Below, one piece after another: positions 1-7,353 of a stretch of DNA of 42,682 bases. A program made the position numbers and the translations under genes. The notes beneath the pieces are model-generated. The model did no database searches, was not told where the DNA came from, and saw only the letters and a list, made by a program, of their open reading frames with translations. The stretch covers positions 1 through 42,682 of IMG/VR virus record IMGVR_UViG_3300021960_000007. One strand, written 5' to 3'. Origin of the DNA: a virus. Position 1 is the stretch's first letter; every line of letters begins with the position of its first letter.

Positions 1-25
1 GCCAAGCAAGCCAAGGTAATACATT

Positions 26-35
26 TGTGATCACA
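26..35. promoter_or_regulatory. TGTGATCACA palindrome, copy 3 of 4
   Basis: This is a perfect 10-bp palindrome preceded by ACATT and followed by AAAGGGTG. It is one of four identical copies in the control region across the contig junction. The half-site TGTGA is that of CRP/FNR-type operators, but the halves abut with no 6-bp spacer, so it is not a standard CRP box. It may be a protein-binding iteron; the binder is unknown. Confidence 0.6.
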
Positions 36-58
36 AAAGGGTGTGGGGCAGTTACATT

Positions 59-68
59 TGTGATCACA
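59..68. promoter_or_regulatory. TGTGATCACA palindrome, copy 4 of 4
   Basis: This copy is identical to the one starting at 26 and lies 33 bp from it, with the same flanks (ACATT before, AGAGGGTG after). The shared flanks show that copies 3 and 4 are a duplicated unit of about 23 bp. The G-rich tract follows immediately. Confidence 0.6.
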
Positions 69-71
69 AGA

Positions 72-94
72 GGGTGGGCATGGGGGTGCGGGGG
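72..94 (+). other. G-quadruplex-forming motif
   Basis: Four G-tracts (GGG at 72-74, GGG at 76-78, GGGGG at 82-86 and GGGGG at 90-94) are separated by loops of 1, 3 and 3 nt. This satisfies the usual intramolecular G4 rule. Such a G-rich patch is exceptional in this A+T-rich noncoding region. It sits directly beside the palindrome cluster, which suggests a role in replication initiation, packaging or termination; that role is inference. The motif recurs at 42627-42649 in the terminal repeat. Confidence 0.7.
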
Positions 95-150
95 TATCCT
101 TGTGTATGTACAATGCGACTAAACACTTTCTCACAAAAATTTTCTAGATG

Positions 151-190
151 TAAAAAATAAAGCACACCAAGGAATTAACCAAGGTGTGCT
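151..190 (-). terminator. Rho-independent terminator, leftward
   Basis: An 8-bp perfect stem (AGCACACC at 161-168 with GGTGTGCT at 183-190), a 2x2 AA/AA internal loop, a GG/CC pair and a 6-nt loop form the hairpin. On the minus strand it is followed at once by a T-rich tract (160-151). There is no T-tract on the plus strand, so it acts only on leftward transcripts, such as one from the promoter at 297-325. Confidence 0.8.
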
Positions 191-290
191 GCACAACCAT
201 ACATAGGTGGATCTGGACTTGTCTTAAGTAAGATAACTATTAATAATATTACTTAAATAGTACTATAGGTATATACTCCCCGAAGCTACT
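151..290 (-). ncRNA. Candidate small RNA or attenuated leader
   Basis: A consensus leftward promoter (297-325) and a strong leftward terminator (151-190) bracket about 140 nt with no credible gene; the longest ATG reading frame inside is about 9 codons and lacks a clear ribosome binding site. The transcript would carry a second A/T-rich hairpin (224-231 with 249-256, 8 bp). It could be a phage small RNA, or the attenuated 5' leader of the leftward early transcript, whose first gene begins about 550 nt further on across the contig junction. The ends are estimates from the promoter and terminator. Confidence 0.5.
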
Positions 291-296
291 AAAGCT

Positions 297-325
297 ATTA
301 TACCATACTTTAGCACCTCTGTCAA
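297..325 (-). promoter_or_regulatory. Consensus sigma70 promoter, leftward
   Basis: The minus strand reads TTGACA (325-320), a 17-bp spacer, and TATAAT (302-297): a perfect consensus for host sigma70. It fires leftwards toward the candidate small RNA and, across the circle, the early genes. It is back-to-back with the rightward promoter at 375-403, with an A/T-rich stretch of about 50 bp between the two -35 boxes that could serve as UP elements for both. Confidence 0.8.
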
Positions 326-374
326 GACATAATAGTTAAAATAATAATTTATTTATTTATTGTCACTTTAGGGG

Positions 375-403
375 TTGACACAAGGTTAAATTTATGGTAT
401 ACT
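375..403 (+). promoter_or_regulatory. Sigma70 promoter for the rightward arm
   Basis: TTGACA (375-380), a 17-bp spacer and TATACT (398-403), one mismatch from consensus. It lies about 50 nt upstream of the terminase small subunit start, so it likely drives the first rightward (late) operon with a short leader. It is divergent from the leftward promoter at 297-325. Confidence 0.75.
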
Positions 404-455
404 TGTGGTTATGATTCGTTCTTATTAATAATAATATAAAGAAGTAACATAAACC

Positions 456-983
456 ATGATGTTCTCCCTAAGTCAGATCAAAAGTGCTAACGGTAAACCA
501 AGAACCAAAAGCCTATTCTATGAGTTATCCTATGATGATCCATCTGAGTCACTATTCACATTGAAAGAACGAGACATAGAAGTCAGGGGTCAGCAAATGC
601 TATCCCTTCAGCAACTCTACGTATCAATGGTTCCAAGTGATCCCACTGAGTATGAGTTTGCTATGACAGTATTTGGTTCATGGGACTGTTGGCAAGCCAT
701 GAACAGGTCTCCTTACCTTAAGCCACACATAGCTAAGTGGAGAGCAGAAGCTGAAGTTAAGGTTAAGTCAGAGGCAATTAAAGCTATAGCACAAGAGATG
801 AAGGAGGGTGGACGTAGTTCCTTCTCCGCAGCCAAACTATTACTGGAAAAGGGTTGGCTAGATAAAGAAGCAGCTTCTAAAGCTAAACAGAAATTAAAAG
901 AAAAAGAAGAGAAAGAACTAGACAAACAGGCACTCATGTTATTGTCTGAGGATGCTAACAGGTTAGGGATCAAGGTAAACTAA
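456..983 (+). CDS. Terminase small subunit (probable)
   Basis: This 175-residue protein probably recognises phage DNA and loads the large terminase for packaging. Its middle looks like a helical DNA-binding domain, and its C-terminal third (about residues 103-165) is a highly charged Lys/Glu helix likely to oligomerise. The size and acidic/basic helical tail suit the T7-like family, but no diagnostic motif is present, so the call rests partly on position as the first late gene. Two consecutive ATG codons (456 and 459) can start it; the Shine-Dalgarno is weak (GAAG). Unusually, TerL is about 9 kb downstream, separated by the fibre module. The next gene begins 2 bases after the stop. Confidence 0.6.
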   Translation: MMFSLSQIKSANGKPRTKSLFYELSYDDPSESLFTLKERDIEVRGQQMLSLQQLYVSMVPSDPTEYEFAMTVFGSWDCWQAMNRSPYLKPHIAKWRAEAEVKVKSEAIKAIAQEMKEGGRSSFSAAKLLLEKGWLDKEAASKAKQKLKEKEEKELDKQALMLLSEDANRLGIKVN

Positions 984-985
984 GT

Positions 986-1279
986 ATGGCTAAGACACCA
1001 TCAGTAACAACTATCGCATCAGGTTATGCCTCCACAACAACACTTAATGAAAATTTTGAATCTTTACGAAATGGATTTAATAATGTTGTTTCATTAGATG
1101 GAAGCACACCTAATACTATGACAGCAGACTTTGACCTGAATGGTAATGATCTGCTTAATGTTAGTGGTGTATACGTAAACGGAAATAACATACTTAATCT
1201 ACTAGATACAGTAACTGTCAGCACATCAGCACCATCAGGAGGAAACGATGGTGATGTCTGGTTCAAAGTCTCATCATAA
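986..1279 (+). CDS. Small tail-fibre-like protein
   Basis: This 97-residue protein resembles pieces of phage tail fibres: an N-terminal segment rich in Thr, Ser and Asn, a middle of the 'FDLNGNDLLNV' type seen in fibre shafts, and a C-terminal GDVWFKV end common to fibre modules that attach to another subunit. It is the first member of the adhesion module and follows the small terminase by 2 bases, so it is co-translated with it. It is probably a structural spacer or adaptor of the tail appendage. The exact role is unknown. Confidence 0.55.
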   Translation: MAKTPSVTTIASGYASTTTLNENFESLRNGFNNVVSLDGSTPNTMTADFDLNGNDLLNVSGVYVNGNNILNLLDTVTVSTSAPSGGNDGDVWFKVSS

Positions 1280-1304
1280 CTAGGAAAAACAAAGGAACGA
1301 AACA

Positions 1305-1700
1305 ATGGCTGCACTTTCAGACTACGCAGAAAACTTAGTACTTAATTGGCTTATGAGAGGCGAAGGTGAAACATCTCACCCGACCTCATGGCACATAGGT
1401 TTATTTACCGCTGCCCCAAACGATACAGGTGGAGGAACCGAAGTTTCAGGTAGTGGGTATGCTCGTCAAGCCTGTACTTGGGCTTCAGCTTCAGGAACAG
1501 GTGGTACGACATCTAATGAAGCAGTTGAAACCTTCACAGCTTCAGGCGGTTCTTGGGGATCAGTTACGCACATCGGCATTTTCGATGCAAGTTCATCAGG
1601 AAACCTGCTCTGGCATGGAGCACTAACTTCGTCTAAAACAGTGGCTGACGGAGATAGTCTTCAGTTTGCCATAGGAGCTATTGACTTAACTCTAGCTTAA
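1305..1700 (+). CDS. Phage fibre/appendage-like protein
   Basis: 131 residues. The N-terminus is helical (about 1-18), followed by a 'WHIGLFTAAP' strand segment, a Gly/Ser/Thr-rich central part with 'GYARQ', and a C-terminal half with 'VTHIGIFDASSSGNLLWHG'. This pattern is typical of small marine-phage tail-fibre or decoration proteins with a compact beta fold. It has a clear Shine-Dalgarno (AAAGGAACG). It sits between two fibre-like genes and is likely a virion surface protein; the specific ligand is unknown. Confidence 0.55.
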   Translation: MAALSDYAENLVLNWLMRGEGETSHPTSWHIGLFTAAPNDTGGGTEVSGSGYARQACTWASASGTGGTTSNEAVETFTASGGSWGSVTHIGIFDASSSGNLLWHGALTSSKTVADGDSLQFAIGAIDLTLA

Positions 1701-1715
1701 TAGAAAGAGTACCTT

Positions 1716-3014
1716 ATGGTTAAGCTAGTCAACAGAGCCAAGATGACCACCAGTACCACTGGCAGTGGGACAATAACTCTTGGCTCTGCCTCGGATGGGT
1801 ATCAGTCGTTCGCATCGGCAGGGGTGAGCAATTCTGATGTCGTGAGATTTGTCATAGAAGATGGTGATGCTTGGGAGCTAAGTTCTGGAACTTACACGGC
1901 CTCTGGGACTACTCTTTCACGAACACTTGGCGAAAGCAGCACGGGCAGTCTGTTAAACCTCACTGGCAATGCGGTGGTGTTTATCACGGCGGCGGCGGCT
2001 GATATTGGTGGTGGCGGCTCAAGTTTTACAAGTATTGTAGAAAATTACAGTAATGGTACTGCACCAAGTGTAACAGGAAATGACAGTGTGGGGATTGGTG
2101 ATAATGTTACTGTTTCTGCAAATGATAGTTACGCAATTGGTCATTATGCAACTTGCGCAGGACCACTGTCAATTGCACTTGGTCTGCAAGCTAACGTGTT
2201 GAGTGGAGCATCTCAAGCAGTCGCTCTAGGTGATAATGCGACCGTCAATGCAGGAACATCAGGGGTCGCATTGGGGACGAGTTATGTTTCAGCGACTGAT
2301 GCTTTTGCAGCGGCTATTGCAAACAACTCCTCTAGCTATGGTGCTACTGGTGCTAATAGTATTGCGATGGGGTATAAGGCGAAGGCAACTGGCAGTTACT
2401 CAGAAGCCATAGGCTTTCAGGCGCAAGCCACAAATACACACTCGGTTGCTATCGGCAGAGGGACAAACTCTAGCGGAGCCTCTGGGAGCGTGGCGATTGG
2501 CTACTACGCAGATGCAGATGGAGAATCTTCTCTTGCATTAGGGCATCGGTCAAAAAGCAGAATGATTGGTGAACTGGCTTTTGCCAGTCATAGCATTAGC
2601 GGAGATACTGGGGCCAGTCAGACGGCGATAAGAGTTCTAGTTTCAGCCACCACAGATGCAACTGCCGAGGCCATGACAACAAACGATAGTACTGCATCTA
2701 CAGACAACCAAATAGTCTTACCCAACAACTCAGCCTTTGCATTCCACGGCACTATCGTAGGCCGTCAGCAAGCGGCTGATGGTACAGCTTGTGCTGCATG
2801 GAAAATTGAAGGGTTAATTCGCAGAGAAGCTAATGCTGGCACAACTGTCCTAGTAAACTCAGCCACTACTGTCTTAGACAACACACCGTCTTGGGGGATG
2901 GCACTATCTGCTGACACAACAAATGGTTGCTTAAAGATTGAGGTAACTGGTGCAGCCTCCACAGACATCAGATGGGTCGCTACGATCCACACCTCAGAAG
3001 TAACTTACGCCTAA
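1716..3014 (+). CDS. Tail fibre with YadA-head-like repeats
   Basis: 432 residues. The N-terminal domain (about 1-100) is Ser/Thr-rich. Residues about 118-285 contain a series of roughly 14-16-residue repeats of the type SxAIGxxAxA (for example SIAMGYKAKA, SEAIGFQAQA and SVAIGYYADA), the signature of the YadA/trimeric-autotransporter head, a left-handed parallel beta-roll that trimerises. The C-terminal about 150 residues resemble a terminal domain found on other phage appendages. It probably forms a trimeric adhesin on the virion. It uses more G+C-rich codons than the fibre gene at 8524, suggesting separate origins. Confidence 0.7.
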   Translation: MVKLVNRAKMTTSTTGSGTITLGSASDGYQSFASAGVSNSDVVRFVIEDGDAWELSSGTYTASGTTLSRTLGESSTGSLLNLTGNAVVFITAAAADIGGGGSSFTSIVENYSNGTAPSVTGNDSVGIGDNVTVSANDSYAIGHYATCAGPLSIALGLQANVLSGASQAVALGDNATVNAGTSGVALGTSYVSATDAFAAAIANNSSSYGATGANSIAMGYKAKATGSYSEAIGFQAQATNTHSVAIGRGTNSSGASGSVAIGYYADADGESSLALGHRSKSRMIGELAFASHSISGDTGASQTAIRVLVSATTDATAEAMTTNDSTASTDNQIVLPNNSAFAFHGTIVGRQQAADGTACAAWKIEGLIRREANAGTTVLVNSATTVLDNTPSWGMALSADTTNGCLKIEVTGAASTDIRWVATIHTSEVTYA

Positions 3015-3026
3015 AAGGAGATACCA

Positions 3027-3326
3027 ATGGCTATTCAACACAACATCTCTGAGGCAAATTCCCAATACGGTATTTCGTTTTCAGGGGCTTACTACCGCAT
3101 CGTGACAGCGGCTGTCAGTCGTCAACGTGGGTCAGACCCAAAGTTCTCAGTAATGATTGACTTGTCAGCTTATGCGACAGCAACACCCACGGATGATACC
3201 AGAGAGGTGAATTTCCTCCGCTTGAATTGTCCTTTAGACACCATCAATTCTGCGAGTGGCGATGCCTTCCTCGACAAATGCTATTCTTGGGCAATGACAC
3301 AAATGGACGGATCAACGGCGGTATAA
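3027..3326 (+). CDS. Hypothetical protein in fibre module
   Basis: 99 residues, not recognised. It is predicted to be mostly beta with no membrane segment; there are two Cys in the C-terminal third. It has one of the strongest ribosome binding sites in the arm (AAAGGAG about 6 nt before the ATG), implying high expression, which would suit a structural subunit. It lies 12 bases after the YadA-like fibre and 3 bases before the LamG protein, so it is probably part of the same appendage or an assembly helper. Confidence 0.6.
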   Translation: MAIQHNISEANSQYGISFSGAYYRIVTAAVSRQRGSDPKFSVMIDLSAYATATPTDDTREVNFLRLNCPLDTINSASGDAFLDKCYSWAMTQMDGSTAV

Positions 3327-3329
3327 ATC

Positions 3330-5771
3330 ATGAGCCTCACGATAAACCATCAGACGAATGACATCTCGGCTTCCTCTGGCAGCATGACCATTGATGGCTC
3401 TGCCGTTGGCGGTGGTGGTGGAGCCGTGGTATACGCTACGGCTGACTTACTACCCTTGTCAGGTAATAGTGCAGGAGATATGGCTTACGTAACGGCTACT
3501 AATAGGTTCTACATAAATAATGGATCAGGGTGGTATTCTGTAAGCCTCGTTAATACTAATCCTAATATTACCTCTGCTCAAGATGCCTCATCAAATACTA
3601 CTCCGTTTACTTTAACAACAGATGGTACAGCTACAGTTATTACGATTACTGCAAGCGATCCCGAAGAAGTCCCTATAACATATGCGTATAGTGTAACTAG
3701 CGGCTCTTTGACCAATGGCGGCGGTACGACAGCTACAGTCTCGCAGGGTACTGGGGCTAACGTAAATAAATTTACTGTGACGCCCTCAACGACAGCGGCA
3801 TACGCTGGGACATTTACGCTTACCTTCACAGCGTCTGACGGGATTAATCAGGCCACAAGTGCTAATAGCTTTACCCTAAACTTTATTACGACGATTACTG
3901 ACTCTAAATACACTACAATGCTTGCTCAAGCGGTTGGCGCAAATAACGGCACTAACTCTTCACTCACTGATAGTTCTTCTAATACTGCTACTATTACAAA
4001 CACAGGTACTCCTGTAGCAGGAACATTCTCACCTTATCGCTCTGGTGGGTACAGCACCAACTTTGTCACTTCTAGCTACCTCACTTCTGGTATGACTGCT
4101 CTATCTACGTCAAATTATACTATAGAATGTTGGGTTAATTTTAGGGCGTTAACAGGCTCCCCTTGGATTCTAGAAGGCAGGTATGATGCTTCAAATAATA
4201 GTTATGGGAACGGTGGCCTTGGGATAAGGCTTGAAAGTTCAGGTAAGTTGAGGGCTTACCATAGTTCAAGTTATATAGACGGTACTACTGTATTAAGTTT
4301 AGATACATGGCATCACGTTATGGTTGTGCGGTCAGGCACAGGTACAAATGAATTTAAAGTATATTTAGATGGGAATTTAGAAGTTCAAGGGACAGACGCA
4401 AATTCCAAGACTTGCACGCACTTCAAAGTAGGCGCTGCTTATACTGGGGGTAATAACCCAAAAGCGCATATTCGTGACCTCAGAATATCCAATACCGCAA
4501 GAGCTACTACTTCCCCCACAGAACCTGTCGAAGCAGATAGTAATACGCTTTGGTTAGGCTGTAATAAGCAATACATTGTTGATGTATCAGCGAGTAGTAA
4601 CAGTGTAACAGTAACTGGTGATGTCGCAACCAAACCAATCGGCCCATACGACTCTGAAGAATATGCGGCAGCCGATCACGGCGGCTCTATATATTTTGAC
4701 GGCAGTTCGGGCGCATCGTTCTCTCAGATTAACTTAAGCAGCACATATACAGTTGAGTGTTGGTTTTATGCAACGAGTACTGATCAGTGGCAAACTTTAT
4801 TTTGGACTGCCTCTCCATTTAATCAATTCCTTGTTCGTTGGACTAGCTCTGGGGTAGAACTTCAATACTATACAAAAATAACACACCAGACAAAGACTGC
4901 TCTCAACACTTGGAACCATGCCGCATTAGTATCTGATGGGACTGATGTTTATCTGTATCTCAATGGAGAGAGGTCAACTAACTCTGTATCAGCTACCACC
5001 AACTCATTTAGTGTTAACTACTTAGGGTGGCGCAACGGCGAAGAGTTTACGGGTAATATAGCTGACACAAGGATTATTGACGGAACAGCAGTCTATTCGG
5101 GGGCTAGTTTTACACCACCAGCAGCCCCTCTATCGTCCTCTGGGACAGACATTCACCTCAAAGGTACAGACGCTTCAATCATCGACAAGTCTGGGTCTAC
5201 CCTTTTAACGCTTGGGGGGGATGCTAAATGCACCACTACCCCTGTTCGGTCAGGACAATTTGCTAACAGCAAATCCATGTATTTCCCCGGCTCGACTGAT
5301 TACATCACAACACAAAATCTTCCTGCTCTTGGAACCTCTGATTTCACTGCCGAAGCATGGGTATACGAAACCTCACAAGGCTCGTGGGGTGTGGTTATTG
5401 ACTGGAGGGAAGAAAGTAACACAGACGGTTCGGTGCTTCGCATAAACAATGGAGTTTTAAAGTGGGAGTATCTCGGTAGCTCCCGAATCACAGCAGGGAC
5501 AACTTTTTCCACCAACACATGGTATCATGTGGCAGTATCAAGATCGGGGTCTAGTACAAAATTGTTCATCAACGGCAGCCAAACTGGCTCGACGTATTCA
5601 GATACGCATAACTATCCCACCTATGAAGATAGACCCATTATGGGAACAAATGGATATGCCCCTACGAGCGGTTATGATTTCACGGGCTATCTCCAAGATG
5701 TACGAGTGACTGTGGGTAAAGCCAGATATACGTCTAACTTCTCTGTACCAACCGCACCACTTGAGGGCTAA
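3330..5771 (+). CDS. Large adhesin with three LamG/lectin domains
   Basis: 813 residues, probably a receptor-binding appendage protein. After a Gly-rich start, residues about 30-80 carry a fibre-attachment motif (FYINNGSGWY). Residues about 85-185 look like a cadherin/Ig-like domain ('ASDPEEVPITYAYSV', 'FTASDGI'). Three concanavalin A-like/LamG domains follow, each marked by a conserved strand: YTIECWVNF (about 270), YTVECWFYA (about 475) and FTAEAWVYE (about 675), with later 'WHHVMVVRSG', 'WNHAALVSDG' and 'WYHVAVSRSG' strands and 'DLRIS', 'DTRII' and 'DVRVT' ends. LamG folds bind glycans, so cell-surface polysaccharide binding is inferred. Three diverged copies suggest duplication followed by specialisation. 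Confidence 0.75.
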   Translation: MSLTINHQTNDISASSGSMTIDGSAVGGGGGAVVYATADLLPLSGNSAGDMAYVTATNRFYINNGSGWYSVSLVNTNPNITSAQDASSNTTPFTLTTDGTATVITITASDPEEVPITYAYSVTSGSLTNGGGTTATVSQGTGANVNKFTVTPSTTAAYAGTFTLTFTASDGINQATSANSFTLNFITTITDSKYTTMLAQAVGANNGTNSSLTDSSSNTATITNTGTPVAGTFSPYRSGGYSTNFVTSSYLTSGMTALSTSNYTIECWVNFRALTGSPWILEGRYDASNNSYGNGGLGIRLESSGKLRAYHSSSYIDGTTVLSLDTWHHVMVVRSGTGTNEFKVYLDGNLEVQGTDANSKTCTHFKVGAAYTGGNNPKAHIRDLRISNTARATTSPTEPVEADSNTLWLGCNKQYIVDVSASSNSVTVTGDVATKPIGPYDSEEYAAADHGGSIYFDGSSGASFSQINLSSTYTVECWFYATSTDQWQTLFWTASPFNQFLVRWTSSGVELQYYTKITHQTKTALNTWNHAALVSDGTDVYLYLNGERSTNSVSATTNSFSVNYLGWRNGEEFTGNIADTRIIDGTAVYSGASFTPPAAPLSSSGTDIHLKGTDASIIDKSGSTLLTLGGDAKCTTTPVRSGQFANSKSMYFPGSTDYITTQNLPALGTSDFTAEAWVYETSQGSWGVVIDWREESNTDGSVLRINNGVLKWEYLGSSRITAGTTFSTNTWYHVAVSRSGSSTKLFINGSQTGSTYSDTHNYPTYEDRPIMGTNGYAPTSGYDFTGYLQDVRVTVGKARYTSNFSVPTAPLEG

Positions 5772-5772
5772 A

Positions 5773-5874
5773 ATGTTAGGTTTCAGAGGCCAAGCTGCGA
5801 CATACCCGTCATTGCGTTGTCTAAATGGAAAACAAGATCAATGGTGGGATCAAAGATATTGCCACTATGATTGA
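5773..5874 (+). CDS. Possible 33-residue peptide or gene remnant
   Basis: The ATG follows the stop of the LamG gene by one base, with GAGGG upstream. The product begins MLGFRGQ and contains 'QWWDQRY'. Its MLGF start resembles that of the fibre at 8524, so it may be the 5' remnant of a replaced fibre gene, or a coupled leader peptide. It overlaps the next gene by 50 nt in another frame, which lowers confidence. Confidence 0.25.
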   Translation: MLGFRGQAATYPSLRCLNGKQDQWWDQRYCHYD

Positions 5875-6085
5875 GGCATACGACAATATCAAAGTGAAGC
5901 AAGGCATCGACGAGTGGGATGAAACAACATTTAAGCAAGAAGAAAAACGTCACCATGTGAGGCGTGGATTTGAGCTAATGTATCGAAACCTCATGGACGG
6001 CAGTCGTGCTTCGACAGCGACCATAGAGTATATGTGTCAATACGGCGTCCATCCTCAAGTTGGTTTGACGGAGATGACAGGGTGA
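5825..6085 (+). CDS. Hypothetical protein
   Basis: 86 residues, not recognised. It is mostly helical and polar (N-terminal 'IKDIATMIEAYDNIKV', then a charged basic/acidic centre and 'RRGFELMYRNLMDG'). It has no membrane segment. The helical character contrasts with the beta-rich fibre proteins around it, so it may be an assembly chaperone or a moron-like cargo gene. The start has no strong Shine-Dalgarno. Confidence 0.5.
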   Translation: MENKINGGIKDIATMIEAYDNIKVKQGIDEWDETTFKQEEKRHHVRRGFELMYRNLMDGSRASTATIEYMCQYGVHPQVGLTEMTG

Positions 6086-6087
6086 AT

Positions 6088-6147
6088 ATGACAAGTGATG
6101 AAGTAACTGCCCAAGTTTCAGCTTATTACGACAAAATGCAAGGTTAA
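6088..6147 (+). CDS. Possible 19-residue micropeptide
   Basis: An ATG two bases after the preceding stop opens a 19-codon frame (MTSDEVTAQV..., ending KMQG). It is tightly packed between two genes and helical in character. It could be a coupled micropeptide or a C-terminal fragment left by rearrangement. There is no independent support. Confidence 0.25.
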   Translation: MTSDEVTAQVSAYYDKMQG

Positions 6148-6159
6148 AAAGGCAACATT

Positions 6160-6585
6160 ATGGCTAATGTAAAACTATCAGAACTCACAGCAGCCTCAGC
6201 AGCAGCCGCAGCTAATGAGTTCGAGATCAATGAGGCAGGGACATCTAAGAAAGTTACTGGTACACAGATCAGTACATTTGTCAGGGGTAATATTGTTACT
6301 GCTGACTTAAGTGATACATCTGTTACAGCCGCTGAATTAAACTATCTGTCAGGTGTCACAAGTGACGTACAGACACAACTTAATGGTGCAGGTGGCGGTC
6401 TTTATAAAGGTGAGAATGGTGAAACAGGTGGTTCAGCAGGAGACATCTTTAGGATTAACGAACAAACCCTAAACACCAGTACAACCATTGACGCAGACGA
6501 AAATGCTAATGCAACTGGCCCACTAGCCATTGCATCGGGTGTCACTCTGACTGTCACAAGCGGAGGGAACTTGTCCATTGTCTGA
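6160..6585 (+). CDS. Tail-fibre shaft-like protein
   Basis: 141 residues. It starts MANVKLSEL followed by an Ala-rich helix, a pattern common at fibre N-termini. Residues about 57-78 carry the widespread fibre motif 'AAELNYLSGVTSDVQTQL', a short trimeric coiled coil. The end is a Ser/Thr/Gly beta region (about 80-141). Shine-Dalgarno AAAAGGC precedes the start. Its stop lies inside the beginning of the next gene (8-nt overlap), so it is coupled to the paralogue array that follows. Confidence 0.65.
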   Translation: MANVKLSELTAASAAAAANEFEINEAGTSKKVTGTQISTFVRGNIVTADLSDTSVTAAELNYLSGVTSDVQTQLNGAGGGLYKGENGETGGSAGDIFRINEQTLNTSTTIDADENANATGPLAIASGVTLTVTSGGNLSIV

Positions 6586-6985
6586 GGTTAGAACAAATAC
6601 AATAAGTGCAGCTAATGGGACTGACCCTGTTACGCTGACAAAGCAGAGTGCGGCGAAGGCTTGGGTTAATTTTAATGGGACTGGGGTTGTTGCTATTCGT
6701 GACAGTCAAAATGGCAGTAGCATTACAGACTTAGCGGCTGGAGAATATACCTTTAATTTTACGTCTAATATGGATAATTCCAACTATGGTACAAATGTAA
6801 CTTCGGCTTCAAACTCAAGTTACAATAGAGACGGTGTGCAAATAGCCTGTATTGCCAGTAATTTAACTGTTCCGATGACAAATGCTTCCGATGTATCAAT
6901 GATGACTTCTGGTGCAGCTAACGGCAATGGTAGTGACACTGGCGCACAGTGCTGCAACATAACTGTCCACGGAGACCTAGCATGA
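6578..6985 (+). CDS. Fibre-module paralogue 1 (TTG start)
   Basis: 135 residues. The start is TTG, overlapping the previous gene by 8 nt; reading from it gives MSEVRTNTI, matching the MST(I/L)xVxNI starts of paralogues 2 and 3. A conserved core (about 25-75: 'KAWVNFNGTG', 'RDSQNGSSITD') is followed by a variable C-terminal half and the ending HGDLA. It is probably a beta-sandwich appendage subunit of a kind common in marine phage fibres. It has two adjacent Cys near the C-terminus. It is linked to the next copy by an ATGA overlap. Confidence 0.6.
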   Translation: MSEVRTNTISAANGTDPVTLTKQSAAKAWVNFNGTGVVAIRDSQNGSSITDLAAGEYTFNFTSNMDNSNYGTNVTSASNSSYNRDGVQIACIASNLTVPMTNASDVSMMTSGAANGNGSDTGAQCCNITVHGDLA

Positions 6986-7353
6986 GTACAATAACAGTCA
7001 CCAACATCAAAGCCACAGGTGAAACAGCTAGTCGTGCAGTCTCAGGGGTTGCTGCGGCTTGGATAGACTTTGATGGAACTGGAACAGTTGAAATAAAAGA
7101 TAGTTTAAACGCAACCTCACTTGTTGATAACGCTACAGCAGATTATAGTTTTAGTTACGTTTCCAACATGGCTACTACGTCTTATGTTACTGCATTTGGC
7201 GGTGCAAACCCTAGAGGTGGTACAAGTTGGGGTAAAATTACAACAGAAAAAACTAGGGCCACTGGTTCTATGCGTGTTGTAAGTTCTTCTTTAAATCAAA
7301 CCGCTACAGACCACGAAGTTTGCAATACAGTTTTTTTTGGAGACTTAGCATGA
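6982..7353 (+). CDS. Fibre-module paralogue 2
   Basis: 123 residues from the ATG that overlaps the previous stop (ATGA); a longer upstream extension is possible but would not match the paralogues. It begins MSTITVTNI and has the core 'AAWIDFDGTG...IKDSLNATSLVD', then a divergent C-terminal half (Arg/Thr-rich) and the ending FGDLA. The homologous first half and unrelated second half suggest a conserved docking part with an exchangeable tip. Confidence 0.6.
   Translation: MSTITVTNIKATGETASRAVSGVAAAWIDFDGTGTVEIKDSLNATSLVDNATADYSFSYVSNMATTSYVTAFGGANPRGGTSWGKITTEKTRATGSMRVVSSSLNQTATDHEVCNTVFFGDLA

Larger units (their letters stand above)
1..127. repeat. Terminal direct repeat, left copy
   Basis: These 127 bases recur exactly at the right end of the window. 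The length equals a standard maximum assembly k-mer, so the simplest reading is the overlap of a circular contig, meaning the DNA is circular, permuted or terminally redundant. A genuine T7-style direct terminal repeat of this length is possible but cannot be told apart here. The repeat contains two TGTGATCACA palindromes and a G-quadruplex motif. Confidence 0.97.

Noticed and set aside
26-68. TGTGATCACA as a standard CRP/FNR binding site
   Set aside because: The TGTGA and TCACA halves abut directly, without the 6-bp (CRP) or 4-bp (FNR) spacer of the known sites.
1-127. The terminal repeat as a proven T7-style direct terminal repeat
   Set aside because: The length is exactly a common assembly k-mer, so the overlap alone cannot establish physical genome ends.
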